From positions 372,001 to 436,000 of the forward strand of contig JAMLGZ010000002.1 in NCBI GenBank assembly GCA_023957385.1: a stretch of DNA of 64,000 nucleotides. The letters are read 5' to 3'. The stretch comes from Brumimicrobium sp. (GTDB lineage Bacteria > Bacteroidota > Bacteroidia > Flavobacteriales_D > Crocinitomicaceae). The notes under the pieces were generated by a model, which did no database searches, was not told the origin of the DNA, and saw only the letters and a list, made by a program, of their open reading frames with translations. Positions 18,142 to 27,485 of this stretch are shown here, piece after piece (positions within the stretch are counted from its first letter, which is position 1; every line of letters starts with the position of its first letter). The position numbers and the translations under genes are program-made.

Positions 18142-19209
18142 CTATTTTTTATGAATAACTTGTTCCGCAGCTTGATTCTTATTAGCTAATTGTCCACAGG
18201 CTGCATCAATGTCTTTTCCGCGACTACGACGTACATTTACAATTATATTTTTATCCTCAAGATACTTAGCAAATGCATCCATCTTTTCAGAGCTAGTACG
18301 TTGAAAATCTACTCCTTCTATAGGATTGTATTCAATTAGATTTACTTTGCAAGGAACTATTTTACAAAATTCGGCTAATTCTTGTGCATCCTCAATACTA
18401 TCATTAAAATCTTTAAACACAATAAATTCATAGGTGACTCTCGTACCTGTTTTTTCATGAAAATAAGTTAAAGATTCTTTTAACGAGGCTAGATCGTTTG
18501 TATCATTAATAGGCATTATTTTGCTTCTTTTTTTATCATTAGCTGCATGTAATGAAAGAGCAAAATTAAATTTCACTTCATCGGCCCCTAATTTCTTAAT
18601 CATTTTAGAAATTCCAGAAGTTGATACTGTAATTCTTTTGGGAGACATGCCCAAACCTTCTTCAGAAGTTATTTTGTCAATGCTGTCTAGTACATTTTTG
18701 TAATTGAGAAGAGGTTCTCCCATCCCCATATATACAATATTGGTTAAGTTTTGTTGATATTTTTTTTCAGCTAGATTTTTTAAATATACTACTTGATCAA
18801 AAATCTCTCCTGCAGATAAATTCTTTAATAGCTTCAATTGTCCAGTAGCACAAAACTCACAGCCTAAGCTACAACCTACTTGACTAGATATACATGCTGT
18901 CATACGAGATGAGGTTGGAATTAACACTCCTTCTACCACCTTGCCAGGCCCTACGTTAAAAGCACATTTGATTGTTCCGTCAGAAGATATTTGCTGTTCC
19001 TCTAATTTTATCTTATCAATGAAGAAATTTGTTTCTAATTTCTCACGGAGGGGTTTACTCAAATTGGTCATTTCTTCAAAAGAGCCAGCATTTTTTTGCC
19101 AAAGCCATTCATAGATTTGTTGTGCACGGAAAGGTTTCTCTCCAAGTTCTCTAAGAATTTCTTTGAGTTCCTCTTTATTAAAGTCTCGTATATTTTTTTG
19201 TTTATTCAT
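18142..19209 (-). CDS. rlmN: 23S rRNA (adenine2503-C2)/tRNA (A37-C2) methyltransferase RlmN
   Basis: 355 residues. Radical-SAM enzyme: the iron-sulfur cluster motif CSLGCEFC (CxxxCxxC), QVGCSLG before it, the GMGEPLLN SAM motif, and the methyl-carrier Cys near the C-terminus in DIDAACGQL. The N-terminal helical domain has KPFRAQQIYEWLWQK. The start ATG at 19209 was chosen over a GTG at 19248, since homology begins at the MNKQKN residues. Monocistronic, divergent from thioredoxin. Confidence 0.95.
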   Translation of the reverse strand: MNKQKNIRDFNKEELKEILRELGEKPFRAQQIYEWLWQKNAGSFEEMTNLSKPLREKLETNFFIDKIKLEEQQISSDGTIKCAFNVGPGKVVEGVLIPTSSRMTACISSQVGCSLGCEFCATGQLKLLKNLSAGEIFDQVVYLKNLAEKKYQQNLTNIVYMGMGEPLLNYKNVLDSIDKITSEEGLGMSPKRITVSTSGISKMIKKLGADEVKFNFALSLHAANDKKRSKIMPINDTNDLASLKESLTYFHEKTGTRVTYEFIVFKDFNDSIEDAQELAEFCKIVPCKVNLIEYNPIEGVDFQRTSSEKMDAFAKYLEDKNIIVNVRRSRGKDIDAACGQLANKNQAAEQVIHKK

Positions 19210-19292
19210 AAATCTGTCTGCAAATTTCGGGATAATTTTAGAATACACAATAGTCTAGGAAAAATAACTAGAAAATAAAGAATGAAATTAAT

Positions 19293-19300
19293 TATATTTG
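19293..19300 (+). promoter_or_regulatory. -7 promoter element before thioredoxin
   Basis: TATATTTG, exact match to TAnnTTTG. It ends 2 bp before an in-frame ATG at 19302 but 26 bp before the ATG at 19326, so transcription should begin after the first ATG. This decides the start of the next gene. Confidence 0.5.
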
Positions 19301-19325
19301 GATGTTCAATAAAAGAAATAAAGAA

Positions 19326-19622
19326 ATGCCCGATTTTCAATCTGTTAGTAGTGATGTTAAGCCAGTCTTAATTGATTTTTATGCAGATTGGTGTGGACCT
19401 TGCCAGACTATGATTCCTATAATAAAAGAAATGGAGAATTTGTATCGGGATAAACTACAAATAGTTAAAATTGATATTGAGACAAATCAATTGATTTCTA
19501 AACAATATTCTATTCAGAGTGTACCAACTTTTATACTCTTATACAAGAATGAAATTGTCTGGCGTGCAGCCGGTATCCAATCTCGAAATGATTTAAGAAC
19601 TCAAATTGATAAATTACTGTAA
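19326..19622 (+). CDS. thioredoxin-family protein
   Basis: 98 residues. Disulfide reductase fold with active site DWCGPC (Cys23 and Cys26 from this start) and the cis-Pro in SVPTFILLYKN. No signal peptide, so cytosolic. The start at 19326 is preferred because a -7 promoter box abuts the earlier ATG at 19302; an A-rich leader precedes it. The rnpA gene starts 22 bp after the stop, suggesting a shared transcript. Confidence 0.85.
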   Translation: MPDFQSVSSDVKPVLIDFYADWCGPCQTMIPIIKEMENLYRDKLQIVKIDIETNQLISKQYSIQSVPTFILLYKNEIVWRAAGIQSRNDLRTQIDKLL

Positions 19623-19643
19623 ATTTGAGCATGTTAAAATCAG

Positions 19644-20033
19644 ATGACAAATATGGACGAAAGTTTTGGTAAGGAATATAAACTTTGTAGTAAAAAGATT
19701 ATTGACCAAATCTTTTCTGAAGGGAAGGTGGTGAAAGAATATCCCTTCTTTTTGCGATATCTTCCTGCCCAGTTGTCAACGCCGAAAACTTTCCAACTTG
19801 TTATTTCTGTTCCAAAAGCAAAATTTAAAAAAGCAGTAGATAGGAATCGTATTAAGCGACTCATTAGGGAAAGTGTAAGAAAGAAAAAATATTTATTGGA
19901 ATCGGAATTATCCAAGCAAGAGTTTCAATTAGCCCTCTTTATCGTCTATACGGAAACAAAAGAAGAAACCTATCAAAAAATAAGCGATAAAATAGAGGTG
20001 CTTTTTTTGCGTTTAGTTAAAGAATTAAAATAA
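19644..20033 (+). CDS. rnpA: ribonuclease P protein component
   Basis: 129 residues. Basic protein subunit that helps the RNase P RNA bind pre-tRNA. Family signature KKAVDRNRIKRLIRESVR is intact, preceded by the PFFLRYLP and FQLVISVPKAKFK strands. The usual upstream partner rpmH is not next to it; here it follows thioredoxin and precedes an S41 protease. Met4 is an alternative start. Confidence 0.92.
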   Translation: MTNMDESFGKEYKLCSKKIIDQIFSEGKVVKEYPFFLRYLPAQLSTPKTFQLVISVPKAKFKKAVDRNRIKRLIRESVRKKKYLLESELSKQEFQLALFIVYTETKEETYQKISDKIEVLFLRLVKELK

Positions 20034-20047
20034 CCAGAGTTTTTACG

Positions 20048-20055
20048 TACTTTTG
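20048..20055 (+). promoter_or_regulatory. -7 promoter element before the S41 protease
   Basis: TACTTTTG, exact TAnnTTTG match. It overlaps a candidate TTG start at 20053 and so favours the ATG at 20074. Confidence 0.5.
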
Positions 20056-20073
20056 AAATTGAAAATATACTAT

Positions 20074-21717
20074 ATGCATTTTAAATATCTTTTGTTTATA
20101 CTACTATGTATTGGATTGAGTAGTGTAGGTTACAATCAATCTAAGGGGTTTGAAACCATTAAAAACTTAGAATTAATTGATCTGATTTATAAGAATCTAG
20201 ATGAATATTATGTGGATGATCCAAAAATTGGGGAAATTTCTAAAGCAGGAATTGATGCCATGTTAGCAGAATTAGATCCCTATACTGTGTATTATCATGA
20301 ATCAAATATTGAAGATTATCGTTTGATGACTACAGGTCAGTATGGGGGTATAGGAGCCTTAATTCGAAAAGTAGATGATTATATTGTAATAGCAGAACCT
20401 TATGAAGGTATGCCAGCTCAAAAAGCAGGATTGGTGGCAGGAGATAAGATACTTACTATTGATGGGAATGATATGAAAGGGAAAAGTTCAGATATCGTTT
20501 CTGAATCTTTAAAAGGGCCGAAAGGATCAACATTTATCATTGAGGTTGAAAGACCAAATAAAACAAAAAAGACATTTACGATTACACGTGATGAAATAAA
20601 ATTATTGGACGTTCCTTATTCAGGAATAGTAGATGAAGATAATAAAATCGGATACATTAAATTGACATCTTTTACTCAAACGGCCTCCAAAAGTGTAAGG
20701 GAGGCTTATGAAAAGTTAACACATGAAGGAATGAAAAAACTCATTCTTGATTTGAGAGGAAATGGAGGAGGGCTTTTAATAGAAGCTATTGATATTGTTA
20801 ACTTCTTTGTTCCTCGTGATGTAGAAATTGTAAAGACAATGGGTAGGATTGAAGATGAAAATCGAACATATAAAACTAGAAATATGCCACTTGATATAGA
20901 TATCCCATTAGTAGTCTTAGTAGATGAAAATTCGGCTTCGGCCTCTGAAATTGTTTCAGGTTCACTACAAGATTTGGATAGAGCAGTAGTTGTTGGGAAA
21001 AACACTTTTGGTAAAGGCTTGGTTCAACGTACCCTGGATTTAGAATATGGAGCTAAAATGAAATTGACTATAGCAAAATATTACACTCCCTCAGGTAGAT
21101 GTGTACAAAAGTTAGATTACTACCATAGGCAAGATGGTATGGTAGATAAGATTCCAGATTCATTAATTAAAATTTTCCATACAAAGAATGGTAGAGAGGT
21201 AATTGATGGTAGAGGAGTAGATCCTGATGTTAAGTTAGAAGATGAATATTTCTCTAAGTTGTTAGGAGTATTAGTAATTGATAATATTATATTTAATTAT
21301 GCAACTGAATTTGCGTTATCTCATCCTACTATAGATGTTGCTAAGAATTTTATAATTACCGATGACATCTATAAGGAGTTTAAGGAATATGTATTAAAAC
21401 AGGATTTTGAATACAAATCAACGACACAAGAGCAATTAGAAAAAGTATTAAGGGTAGCAGAACAGGAAGGGTATGATAAAAAAATTAATGGCGAATATCA
21501 GGCTTTATATGATGTCTTAAAAGTTTCTAAAAGTTCTGATTTAGACCTATTTGCAGATGAAATTAAGGAAGTGTTAAGCAATGAAATTGTTTCTAGATAT
21601 TATTATCAGGAAGGTAGAGTTGAGAATTCTTTTAAGGACGACAAAGCGTTAAAGGAAGGAATAGAAATTTTAAACAATGAGGAGCAATATAAATCCATTT
21701 TAAATCCTACTAAATAA
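20074..21717 (+). CDS. C-terminal processing peptidase, S41 family
   Basis: 547 residues. Periplasmic serine protease of the tail-specific (Ctp) type, with an N-terminal signal segment (FKYLLFILLCIGLSSVGY). A PDZ domain lies at about residues 75-160 (GGIGALIRKVDDYIVIAEPYEGMPAQKAGL). The S41 catalytic core at about 175-380 has LILDLRGNGGG, the Ser in DENSASASEIVSG and the Lys in GKNTFGKGLVQ. A long C-terminal extension to residue 547 is typical of flavobacterial homologues. The ATG at 20074 is chosen over the TTG at 20053 because the latter overlaps the -7 box. Four bp before the O-antigen-ligase-like gene. Confidence 0.88.
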   Translation: MHFKYLLFILLCIGLSSVGYNQSKGFETIKNLELIDLIYKNLDEYYVDDPKIGEISKAGIDAMLAELDPYTVYYHESNIEDYRLMTTGQYGGIGALIRKVDDYIVIAEPYEGMPAQKAGLVAGDKILTIDGNDMKGKSSDIVSESLKGPKGSTFIIEVERPNKTKKTFTITRDEIKLLDVPYSGIVDEDNKIGYIKLTSFTQTASKSVREAYEKLTHEGMKKLILDLRGNGGGLLIEAIDIVNFFVPRDVEIVKTMGRIEDENRTYKTRNMPLDIDIPLVVLVDENSASASEIVSGSLQDLDRAVVVGKNTFGKGLVQRTLDLEYGAKMKLTIAKYYTPSGRCVQKLDYYHRQDGMVDKIPDSLIKIFHTKNGREVIDGRGVDPDVKLEDEYFSKLLGVLVIDNIIFNYATEFALSHPTIDVAKNFIITDDIYKEFKEYVLKQDFEYKSTTQEQLEKVLRVAEQEGYDKKINGEYQALYDVLKVSKSSDLDLFADEIKEVLSNEIVSRYYYQEGRVENSFKDDKALKEGIEILNNEEQYKSILNPTK

Positions 21718-21721
21718 TTAA

Positions 21722-23290
21722 ATGCTAGATCGTTTATTTGGTTTTAAAATTCAAGATTATCTCCAAACTTTTGGATTATTTATCATTGCAGTAGGACTTC
21801 CATTGAGTAAGGTTTTGATGTCTATAGGAGCTATTTGGTTAGTTTCCAATGTGTTGCTTAAGATGGAATTTAAAACCTATTGGGAACGATGGAGAAAAGA
21901 ACCTACATTCTGGTTTATCCTAACTTTCTTTTTGCTACATATACTTGGACTCTTTTATACTTCTGATTTTAGCTATGGATTTAAAGATATTAAGGCTAAA
22001 TTACCATTATTTGTTGTTCCGACAGCCTTGATAGCCTATCCTATACAAAAGAGATTCTTTAATTATATTTTATACGGTTTTCTTATATCATTAATTATTA
22101 CTTCCCTAATTAATTTTAGCTTTATTATTTCGGGAGAGATTACTGATTATAGGGAATTTTCTAGATTTGGTTCTCATATCCGATATGCATTACTTATCGT
22201 GATGGGTATCTTAATCTCTTTCTCTCTTTGGATAGAAGATAAAAGGAAATGGTGGTTATTCCTTGTCCTTTTCTGCTGGTTTAGCTATTATACGTTTGCA
22301 AGTCAGGTAGTCAATGGTTATTTGGTATATGGAGTAATCCTGTTTGTTATCATATTAATATTGACATGGAGAATCCCCTCAAAATCAATTAGAATTACTG
22401 CCTTTACTTTATGTTTAAGTCTAATTATACTTTTTATCTCTCTCTTCCTAGTGTCTTTACGCCCAAATAAGGAGAGTTGGAATTTTGAACATTTAGATCA
22501 ATTTTCTGCTCATAACGAAAGATATTTTCACGATACAACTAGTTTATGGATAGAGAATGGGAATCCTGTATTAGTTTTTATTGCAGAAGACGAAATAGAT
22601 AGTACTTGGAATAAGTACTCAAACATGAATTTGGAGCAAGAGATGCCTAATGGATTAACTCTAAAGACTAATCTAATTCTCTATTTGACCTCTAAAGGAA
22701 TAAGAAAAGATAAGGAAGGTATTGAATCACTCTCAAAAGATGAAATTAAGCTTATTGAAAATGGGACAACTTCTGTGCTAGAATCATACCCTTCATTGTA
22801 TAGAGAATTTAGAGAACTACAAAATACTTTTTTACAGTATTCATTAGGGAATGATCCAGATGGGAATACCGTTAGTCAGCGCTTTGTTCATTGGAATGTT
22901 GCCAAAGAAATTATTAAAAAAAATTGGATTGTAGGTGTTGGGACAGGCGACGTCCAGAATGCCTTTAACAGAGTATATGAAGAAACTAAAACGAATTTGG
23001 ATAATGATCATTGGTATCGAGCCCACAATCAATTTTTAACTTTTTGGATAAGTTTTGGAATACTTGGTTTTATAGCATTTATCTTATTTTGGATTTGGTT
23101 CTTATATAAAAATATAAGAAATAAATATATCATAGGCATTGGTTTTACACTCATTGCTATTATTTCATTCTTATCAGAAGATACACTTGAAACACAGCAA
23201 GGAGTTTCTTTTATAGCTATGTTTATAGGTTTGACTTTAATGAAAATAACTGATAATGAGTTATGTGAACAAAGTAAAGAAAGCGATTAA
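21722..23290 (+). CDS. O-antigen ligase/polymerase family membrane protein
   Basis: 522 residues with about ten to twelve hydrophobic helices. A large extracytoplasmic loop at about residues 250-400 separates the last helices, as in Wzy/WaaL proteins. The Wzy_C-type motif is present: RFVHWNVAKEI, WIVGVGTGDVQNAF and HNQFLTFWISFG with the conserved His. It probably polymerises or ligates O-antigen or another surface glycan at the periplasmic face. Follows the S41 protease by 4 bp, so probably one operon. No other glycan genes adjoin it. Confidence 0.8.
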   Translation: MLDRLFGFKIQDYLQTFGLFIIAVGLPLSKVLMSIGAIWLVSNVLLKMEFKTYWERWRKEPTFWFILTFFLLHILGLFYTSDFSYGFKDIKAKLPLFVVPTALIAYPIQKRFFNYILYGFLISLIITSLINFSFIISGEITDYREFSRFGSHIRYALLIVMGILISFSLWIEDKRKWWLFLVLFCWFSYYTFASQVVNGYLVYGVILFVIILILTWRIPSKSIRITAFTLCLSLIILFISLFLVSLRPNKESWNFEHLDQFSAHNERYFHDTTSLWIENGNPVLVFIAEDEIDSTWNKYSNMNLEQEMPNGLTLKTNLILYLTSKGIRKDKEGIESLSKDEIKLIENGTTSVLESYPSLYREFRELQNTFLQYSLGNDPDGNTVSQRFVHWNVAKEIIKKNWIVGVGTGDVQNAFNRVYEETKTNLDNDHWYRAHNQFLTFWISFGILGFIAFILFWIWFLYKNIRNKYIIGIGFTLIAIISFLSEDTLETQQGVSFIAMFIGLTLMKITDNELCEQSKESD

Positions 23291-23366
23291 AATTTTTCTT
23301 TAAAAAGTAGCAACATCATTAAAATATATTTATCTTCATCTCAATAATAAACTAAACTCAAACAAA

Positions 23367-23813
23367 ATGGCAACAGTATTTGAAACAAGACTTATAGGAA
23401 ACATTGGTAAAGATGCCGTTATAAGAAAGATGGAAAAAGGAGTAGTAGCTATTAACTTTCCTGTTGCTCACAATAAGAATTGGAGAGATAAAAAGACAGG
23501 CGAATCTCGTACAAAAACCACTTGGGTAAATTGTACTATTTGGAAACGTGAAGGAGGGAACATGAGAATTTTAGATTTTCTAAAGAGTGGAACATTAGTT
23601 GAGTTAGTCGGCACGCCTTATGCAAAAGCATTTCAGCGAGAAGATGGAACTATTAAAACTGAAATCAGATTAAATATCTCCCAAACAAATGTTTTACGCT
23701 CAAGTAAAATAGACACATCTGGCATGGATGAAGAATTCGAAACAGATGAAATGGGAGAGGACGATTTTTATTCTCCTCTAGATGATTTTTCTATAGATGA
23801 AGATGATTTCTAA
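23367..23813 (+). CDS. ssb: single-stranded DNA-binding protein (second ssb of the window)
   Basis: 148 residues. OB fold at about residues 5-105 with the SSB pattern TRLIGNIGKDAVIRK, INFPVAHNKNW, TTWVNCTIWKREG and LVELVGTPYAKAF. The tail is short and acidic, ending in DEDDF; it lacks the usual Pro before the last Phe, so partner binding may be weaker. The different tail from the protein at the left edge shows two SSB paralogues in this genome. Confidence 0.9.
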   Translation: MATVFETRLIGNIGKDAVIRKMEKGVVAINFPVAHNKNWRDKKTGESRTKTTWVNCTIWKREGGNMRILDFLKSGTLVELVGTPYAKAFQREDGTIKTEIRLNISQTNVLRSSKIDTSGMDEEFETDEMGEDDFYSPLDDFSIDEDDF

Positions 23814-23825
23814 GATTGTATTCGA

Positions 23826-24791
23826 TTAATCCAGTGATTTCATTGAGTTGTTTGAAATCTTAACAATCTCTTCATATTGTTCAGGAGTCAAGTCAGAGTG
23901 AAAGAAATTAATAGGATTCACTTTATTTCCGTTACTTTCTACCTCATAATGGCAGTGAGGACCTGTAGATTTACCTGTATTACCTACTAATCCAATTCGA
24001 TCTCCACGTTTTACTACATCTCCACGTTTTACTAAGAACTCACTTAAGTGTGCATAGCGTGTTTTGTAGCCAAAACCGTGATTAATTACTATCTCCCTTC
24101 CATATCCCCAGCTATTTATATTAACTTCTTCTACGACTCCATTCCCAGTAGCATAGACATCCGAACCTTTAGGGGCTGTGAAATCAAGTCCCCAATGCAT
24201 TTTCCTGGTTCCATATATAGGATCAGTTCGCCATCCATAACCCGAGGCAACGTGTTTTAAGTCTTTATTATTAACTGGCTGTATTGCCGGCAAGGAGGCT
24301 AATCTGTTCTTCCTGTCTTTGGCTAGTTTTACTAAATCTTTAAAAGAAATACTTTGTGCGTGTAATTTTCTCTCAATTTCATCTAATTTTTGAGCTGTTG
24401 TTATAAGCAGTTTACTATTACTCATATTCTTATATGCTTCGTAAGCATCACCACCTCCAACTCCCATAAGTCTTAATTCTTCGGGAAAGGCATTTGCCCC
24501 GAGAGCAGTCCGATATAAGTCTTCATCTCGTTTCTTGATAATCTCAGTCACTTGGTCTATTGTATTTAGTCTACTCTGTAAATTTTTGAATTCTTGCTTT
24601 AATTCTTCATTTTCAATTCTTAAGAATTTTTCCTTTGGTGAAGGGAGTCGGTACGAAATAAAAAAACCAAAAACGAGGCTTAATGCAACAGTTGGAGCAA
24701 TAAAGATTAACCCACGCAATATACGTTCCCCGAATGAACGACGGACTTTCTCATACGAGAGTGTCTTGGGATTAAATCTAAACTTTGACAT
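23826..24791 (-). CDS. M23-family metallopeptidase (LytM/peptidoglycan endopeptidase), membrane-anchored
   Basis: 321 residues. One transmembrane helix at about residues 27-47, a coiled-coil region to about 160, then a LytM domain at about 180-300. The zinc ligands are HWGLDFTAP (HxxxD) and PHCHYEVE (HxH). Likely cuts peptide cross-links in peptidoglycan or acts in cell division/envelope remodelling. Divergent from alaS with overlapping promoters; this pairing is common in flavobacteria. Confidence 0.9.
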   Translation of the reverse strand: MSKFRFNPKTLSYEKVRRSFGERILRGLIFIAPTVALSLVFGFFISYRLPSPKEKFLRIENEELKQEFKNLQSRLNTIDQVTEIIKKRDEDLYRTALGANAFPEELRLMGVGGGDAYEAYKNMSNSKLLITTAQKLDEIERKLHAQSISFKDLVKLAKDRKNRLASLPAIQPVNNKDLKHVASGYGWRTDPIYGTRKMHWGLDFTAPKGSDVYATGNGVVEEVNINSWGYGREIVINHGFGYKTRYAHLSEFLVKRGDVVKRGDRIGLVGNTGKSTGPHCHYEVESNGNKVNPINFFHSDLTPEQYEEIVKISNNSMKSLD

Positions 24792-24811
24792 TATTTCTGT
24801 ATAAAGGTCAA

Positions 24812-24842
24812 CGAATTTAGGGATTTAATCTAAATTTGCAAA
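24812..24842 (-). promoter_or_regulatory. promoter of the M23 peptidase gene
   Basis: Minus strand: TTTG (24842-24839), a 19-bp spacer, TAAATTCG (24819-24812; 7 of 8 to consensus), 20 bp before the ATG at 24791. Confidence 0.6.
24831..24838 (+). promoter_or_regulatory. -7 promoter element of alaS
   Basis: TAAATTTG, exact TAnnTTTG match, 34 bp before the alaS ATG. It adjoins the -33 box of the divergent M23 gene. Confidence 0.5.
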
Positions 24843-24872
24843 AATTATTAACGTTGATTAACAGTTTTTCAA

Positions 24873-27485
24873 ATGAAACTCGAAGAAATTAGAAAGCAAT
24901 ATTTGACATTTTTTGAAAGTAAAAAGCATGAGATTGTGCCCTCTTCTCCTATGGTGATTAAAGATGACCCAACTTTAATGTTTACGAATGCGGGTATGAA
25001 TCCTTTTAAAGAATTTTTCTTAGGAAATGCAGTTTCTAAGTATCCTAGAATTGCAGATACCCAAAAATGTTTGCGTGTTTCAGGAAAACATAATGATTTG
25101 GAAGAGGTAGGAGTAGATACCTATCATCATACCATGTTTGAGATGCTTGGAAATTGGTCCTTTGGAGATTATTTTAAAGAAGAAGCAATTGATTGGGCAT
25201 GGGAATTATTAACCGAAGTTTATAAGATAGATAAGGATAATCTATATGTTACCATCTTTGGTGGAGATGAGAAAGATGGAGTTCCAAGAGATACAGAATC
25301 GTATGATTTCTGGAAAAAATGGATTTCAGAAGATAGAATAATCGAAGCAAGTAAAAAGGATAATTTTTGGGAAATGGGTGAGACTGGACCCTGTGGACCC
25401 TGTTCTGAGATTCATGTTGATATTCGATCAGCTGAGGAAAAACTGAAAATAAATGGTAAGATTTTGGTTAATCAAGATCATCCGCAAGTTATTGAAATTT
25501 GGAACCTAGTGTTTATGCAGTTTAACCGTAAGGCAGATGGAACATTAGAGAAATTACCTGCAACACATGTAGATACAGGTATGGGGTTAGAGCGTTTAGC
25601 AATGGTTTTACAAGGAAAACAATCAAATTATGATATTGATTTATTTCAAGGACTAATTCGTTCAATAGAGAAACAATCTGGGTTTAGATATGGAGAACAA
25701 AATAATCTGGACATAGCTTTCCGTGTTATTGCTGACCATATAAGAGCAATCTCTTTTGCTATTGCGGATGGACAATTGCCTTCTAATAATGGTGCGGGAT
25801 ATGTGATTCGAAGAATTTTAAGAAGGGCTGTCCGATATGGATATCAAACACTTCAAATGAAAGAACCATTTTTGTCTCCTCTAAGCAAAGTTTTGGTACA
25901 ATTAATGGGAGATGCCTTCCCTGAATTGATAGCTAATGGAAAATTAATTGAGGATGTGGTAAGAGAAGAAGAATTGAGTTTCTTTCATACTTTAGAACAT
26001 GGAATTAAACGCCTTGAAATAATTATTAACCAAACAAAACAACACAATGAATCGGTTATATCAGGAGAGAAAGCTTTTGAATTATATGATACTTTTGGAT
26101 TTCCTTATGATTTAACTCGTTTGATGGCTAAAGAAACGGGTATGGAAGTGGATGAGGTAGGGTTTGAGGCTGCTTTGAAAGAGCAAAAAGATCGCTCTAG
26201 AATTGCAGCAACAATTAAAGCAGATGATTGGGTAGAGCTAATAGAAGATGATATTGAGGAATTTGTTGGATATGATCAATTGAGCGCTCAAGTGAAAATT
26301 ACCCGTTATCGAAGAGTGGTTCAAAACAATAAAGATATTTATCAGTTAGTATTTAACCTTACTCCTTTCTATCCGGAAGGAGGAGGGCAAGTTGGTGATA
26401 CAGGATATATTGAGGCAAACGGAAAAAGAACCTATATTATAGATACTAAGAAGGAGAATAACCTTATTATTCATTTGGTGAACGAGTTGCCCGAGAACCC
26501 TCAGGCAATATTTGTAGCGAATGTTCAAAAAGAAAAACGAGAATTAGCTATGGCAAATCATAGCGCCACACACTTATTGCATTTTGCCTTAAGAGAAGTA
26601 TTAGGTACTCATGTTGCCCAAAAAGGGTCTTTAGTAAGTCCTGATTATTTACGTTTTGATTTTTCTCATTTTGCGAAAATGACCAAAGAAGAGCTTCAAA
26701 AAGTAGAAAATAGAGTAAATGAATTGATTCGTAAGAATTCGATATTGAACGAGAGAAGAAATGTACCCATTAATGAGGCAAAGAATTTGGGAGCTATGAT
26801 GCTCTTTGGAGAAAAATATGGAGAAACGGTTCGTGTAATTCAGTTTGGTGATTCTATCGAACTATGCGGAGGAACACATGTAGGAGAAACAGGTAAAATT
26901 GGTTGGTTTAAAATTATTTCAGAAGGTTCTGTTGCATCTGGAATACGTAGAATAGAAGCAAAAACAAGTACAGGTGCTGAATGTTATATTCAAGCTAAAC
27001 TGGAAGAACTTGAACTAGTTCAAACTGCTATTAAGAACCCAAAGGATACAATCAAGGCAGTAGAGGATCTCTTACTAGAGAATCAAAAATTAAAAAAAGA
27101 ATTAGAAAAAATGGCACAATCTCGTGCTGCTGAAATAAAAAGAGAGCTAAAGAATACTATTCAAAACAAAGGTGATATACAATTTATTGAAGGTATCGTT
27201 CCTTTGGATAGTAAAATGATTAAAGATATTTTATTTCAGTTAAAGGGTGAAGTCGATAATCTCTTTGCTGTGGTTGGAGGGGAGACAAGTGATTCTTGTT
27301 CCTTGAATATTATCGTAGCAGACAACATTGTGCAATCAAAAGGATATCATGCGGGGAACTTGGTGAAAAATGCTGCAACTTTTATTGATGGAGGTGGAGG
27401 AGGACAAGCTTTCTTTGCAACTGCTGGAGGTAAAAAATCAGATGGTTTGGAAGCAGCTATTGCTGAGGTAAAGAAGAATCTTTAA
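24873..27485 (+). CDS. alaS: alanyl-tRNA synthetase
   Basis: 870 residues, full length. Class II aminoacylation core at the N-terminus (PSSPMVIKDDPTLMFTNAGMNPFK, with YHHTMFEMLGNWSFGDYFK and HVDTGMGLERL). The editing domain has both metal motifs: ANHSATHLLH (HxxxH) and CGGTH. The C-terminal C-Ala domain has DGGGGGQAFFATAGGK. Charges tRNA-Ala in the cytosol and clears Ser/Gly errors. The stop lies inside the 3' end of the convergent mscS-type gene. Confidence 0.97.
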   Translation: MKLEEIRKQYLTFFESKKHEIVPSSPMVIKDDPTLMFTNAGMNPFKEFFLGNAVSKYPRIADTQKCLRVSGKHNDLEEVGVDTYHHTMFEMLGNWSFGDYFKEEAIDWAWELLTEVYKIDKDNLYVTIFGGDEKDGVPRDTESYDFWKKWISEDRIIEASKKDNFWEMGETGPCGPCSEIHVDIRSAEEKLKINGKILVNQDHPQVIEIWNLVFMQFNRKADGTLEKLPATHVDTGMGLERLAMVLQGKQSNYDIDLFQGLIRSIEKQSGFRYGEQNNLDIAFRVIADHIRAISFAIADGQLPSNNGAGYVIRRILRRAVRYGYQTLQMKEPFLSPLSKVLVQLMGDAFPELIANGKLIEDVVREEELSFFHTLEHGIKRLEIIINQTKQHNESVISGEKAFELYDTFGFPYDLTRLMAKETGMEVDEVGFEAALKEQKDRSRIAATIKADDWVELIEDDIEEFVGYDQLSAQVKITRYRRVVQNNKDIYQLVFNLTPFYPEGGGQVGDTGYIEANGKRTYIIDTKKENNLIIHLVNELPENPQAIFVANVQKEKRELAMANHSATHLLHFALREVLGTHVAQKGSLVSPDYLRFDFSHFAKMTKEELQKVENRVNELIRKNSILNERRNVPINEAKNLGAMMLFGEKYGETVRVIQFGDSIELCGGTHVGETGKIGWFKIISEGSVASGIRRIEAKTSTGAECYIQAKLEELELVQTAIKNPKDTIKAVEDLLLENQKLKKELEKMAQSRAAEIKRELKNTIQNKGDIQFIEGIVPLDSKMIKDILFQLKGEVDNLFAVVGGETSDSCSLNIIVADNIVQSKGYHAGNLVKNAATFIDGGGGGQAFFATAGGKKSDGLEAAIAEVKKNL

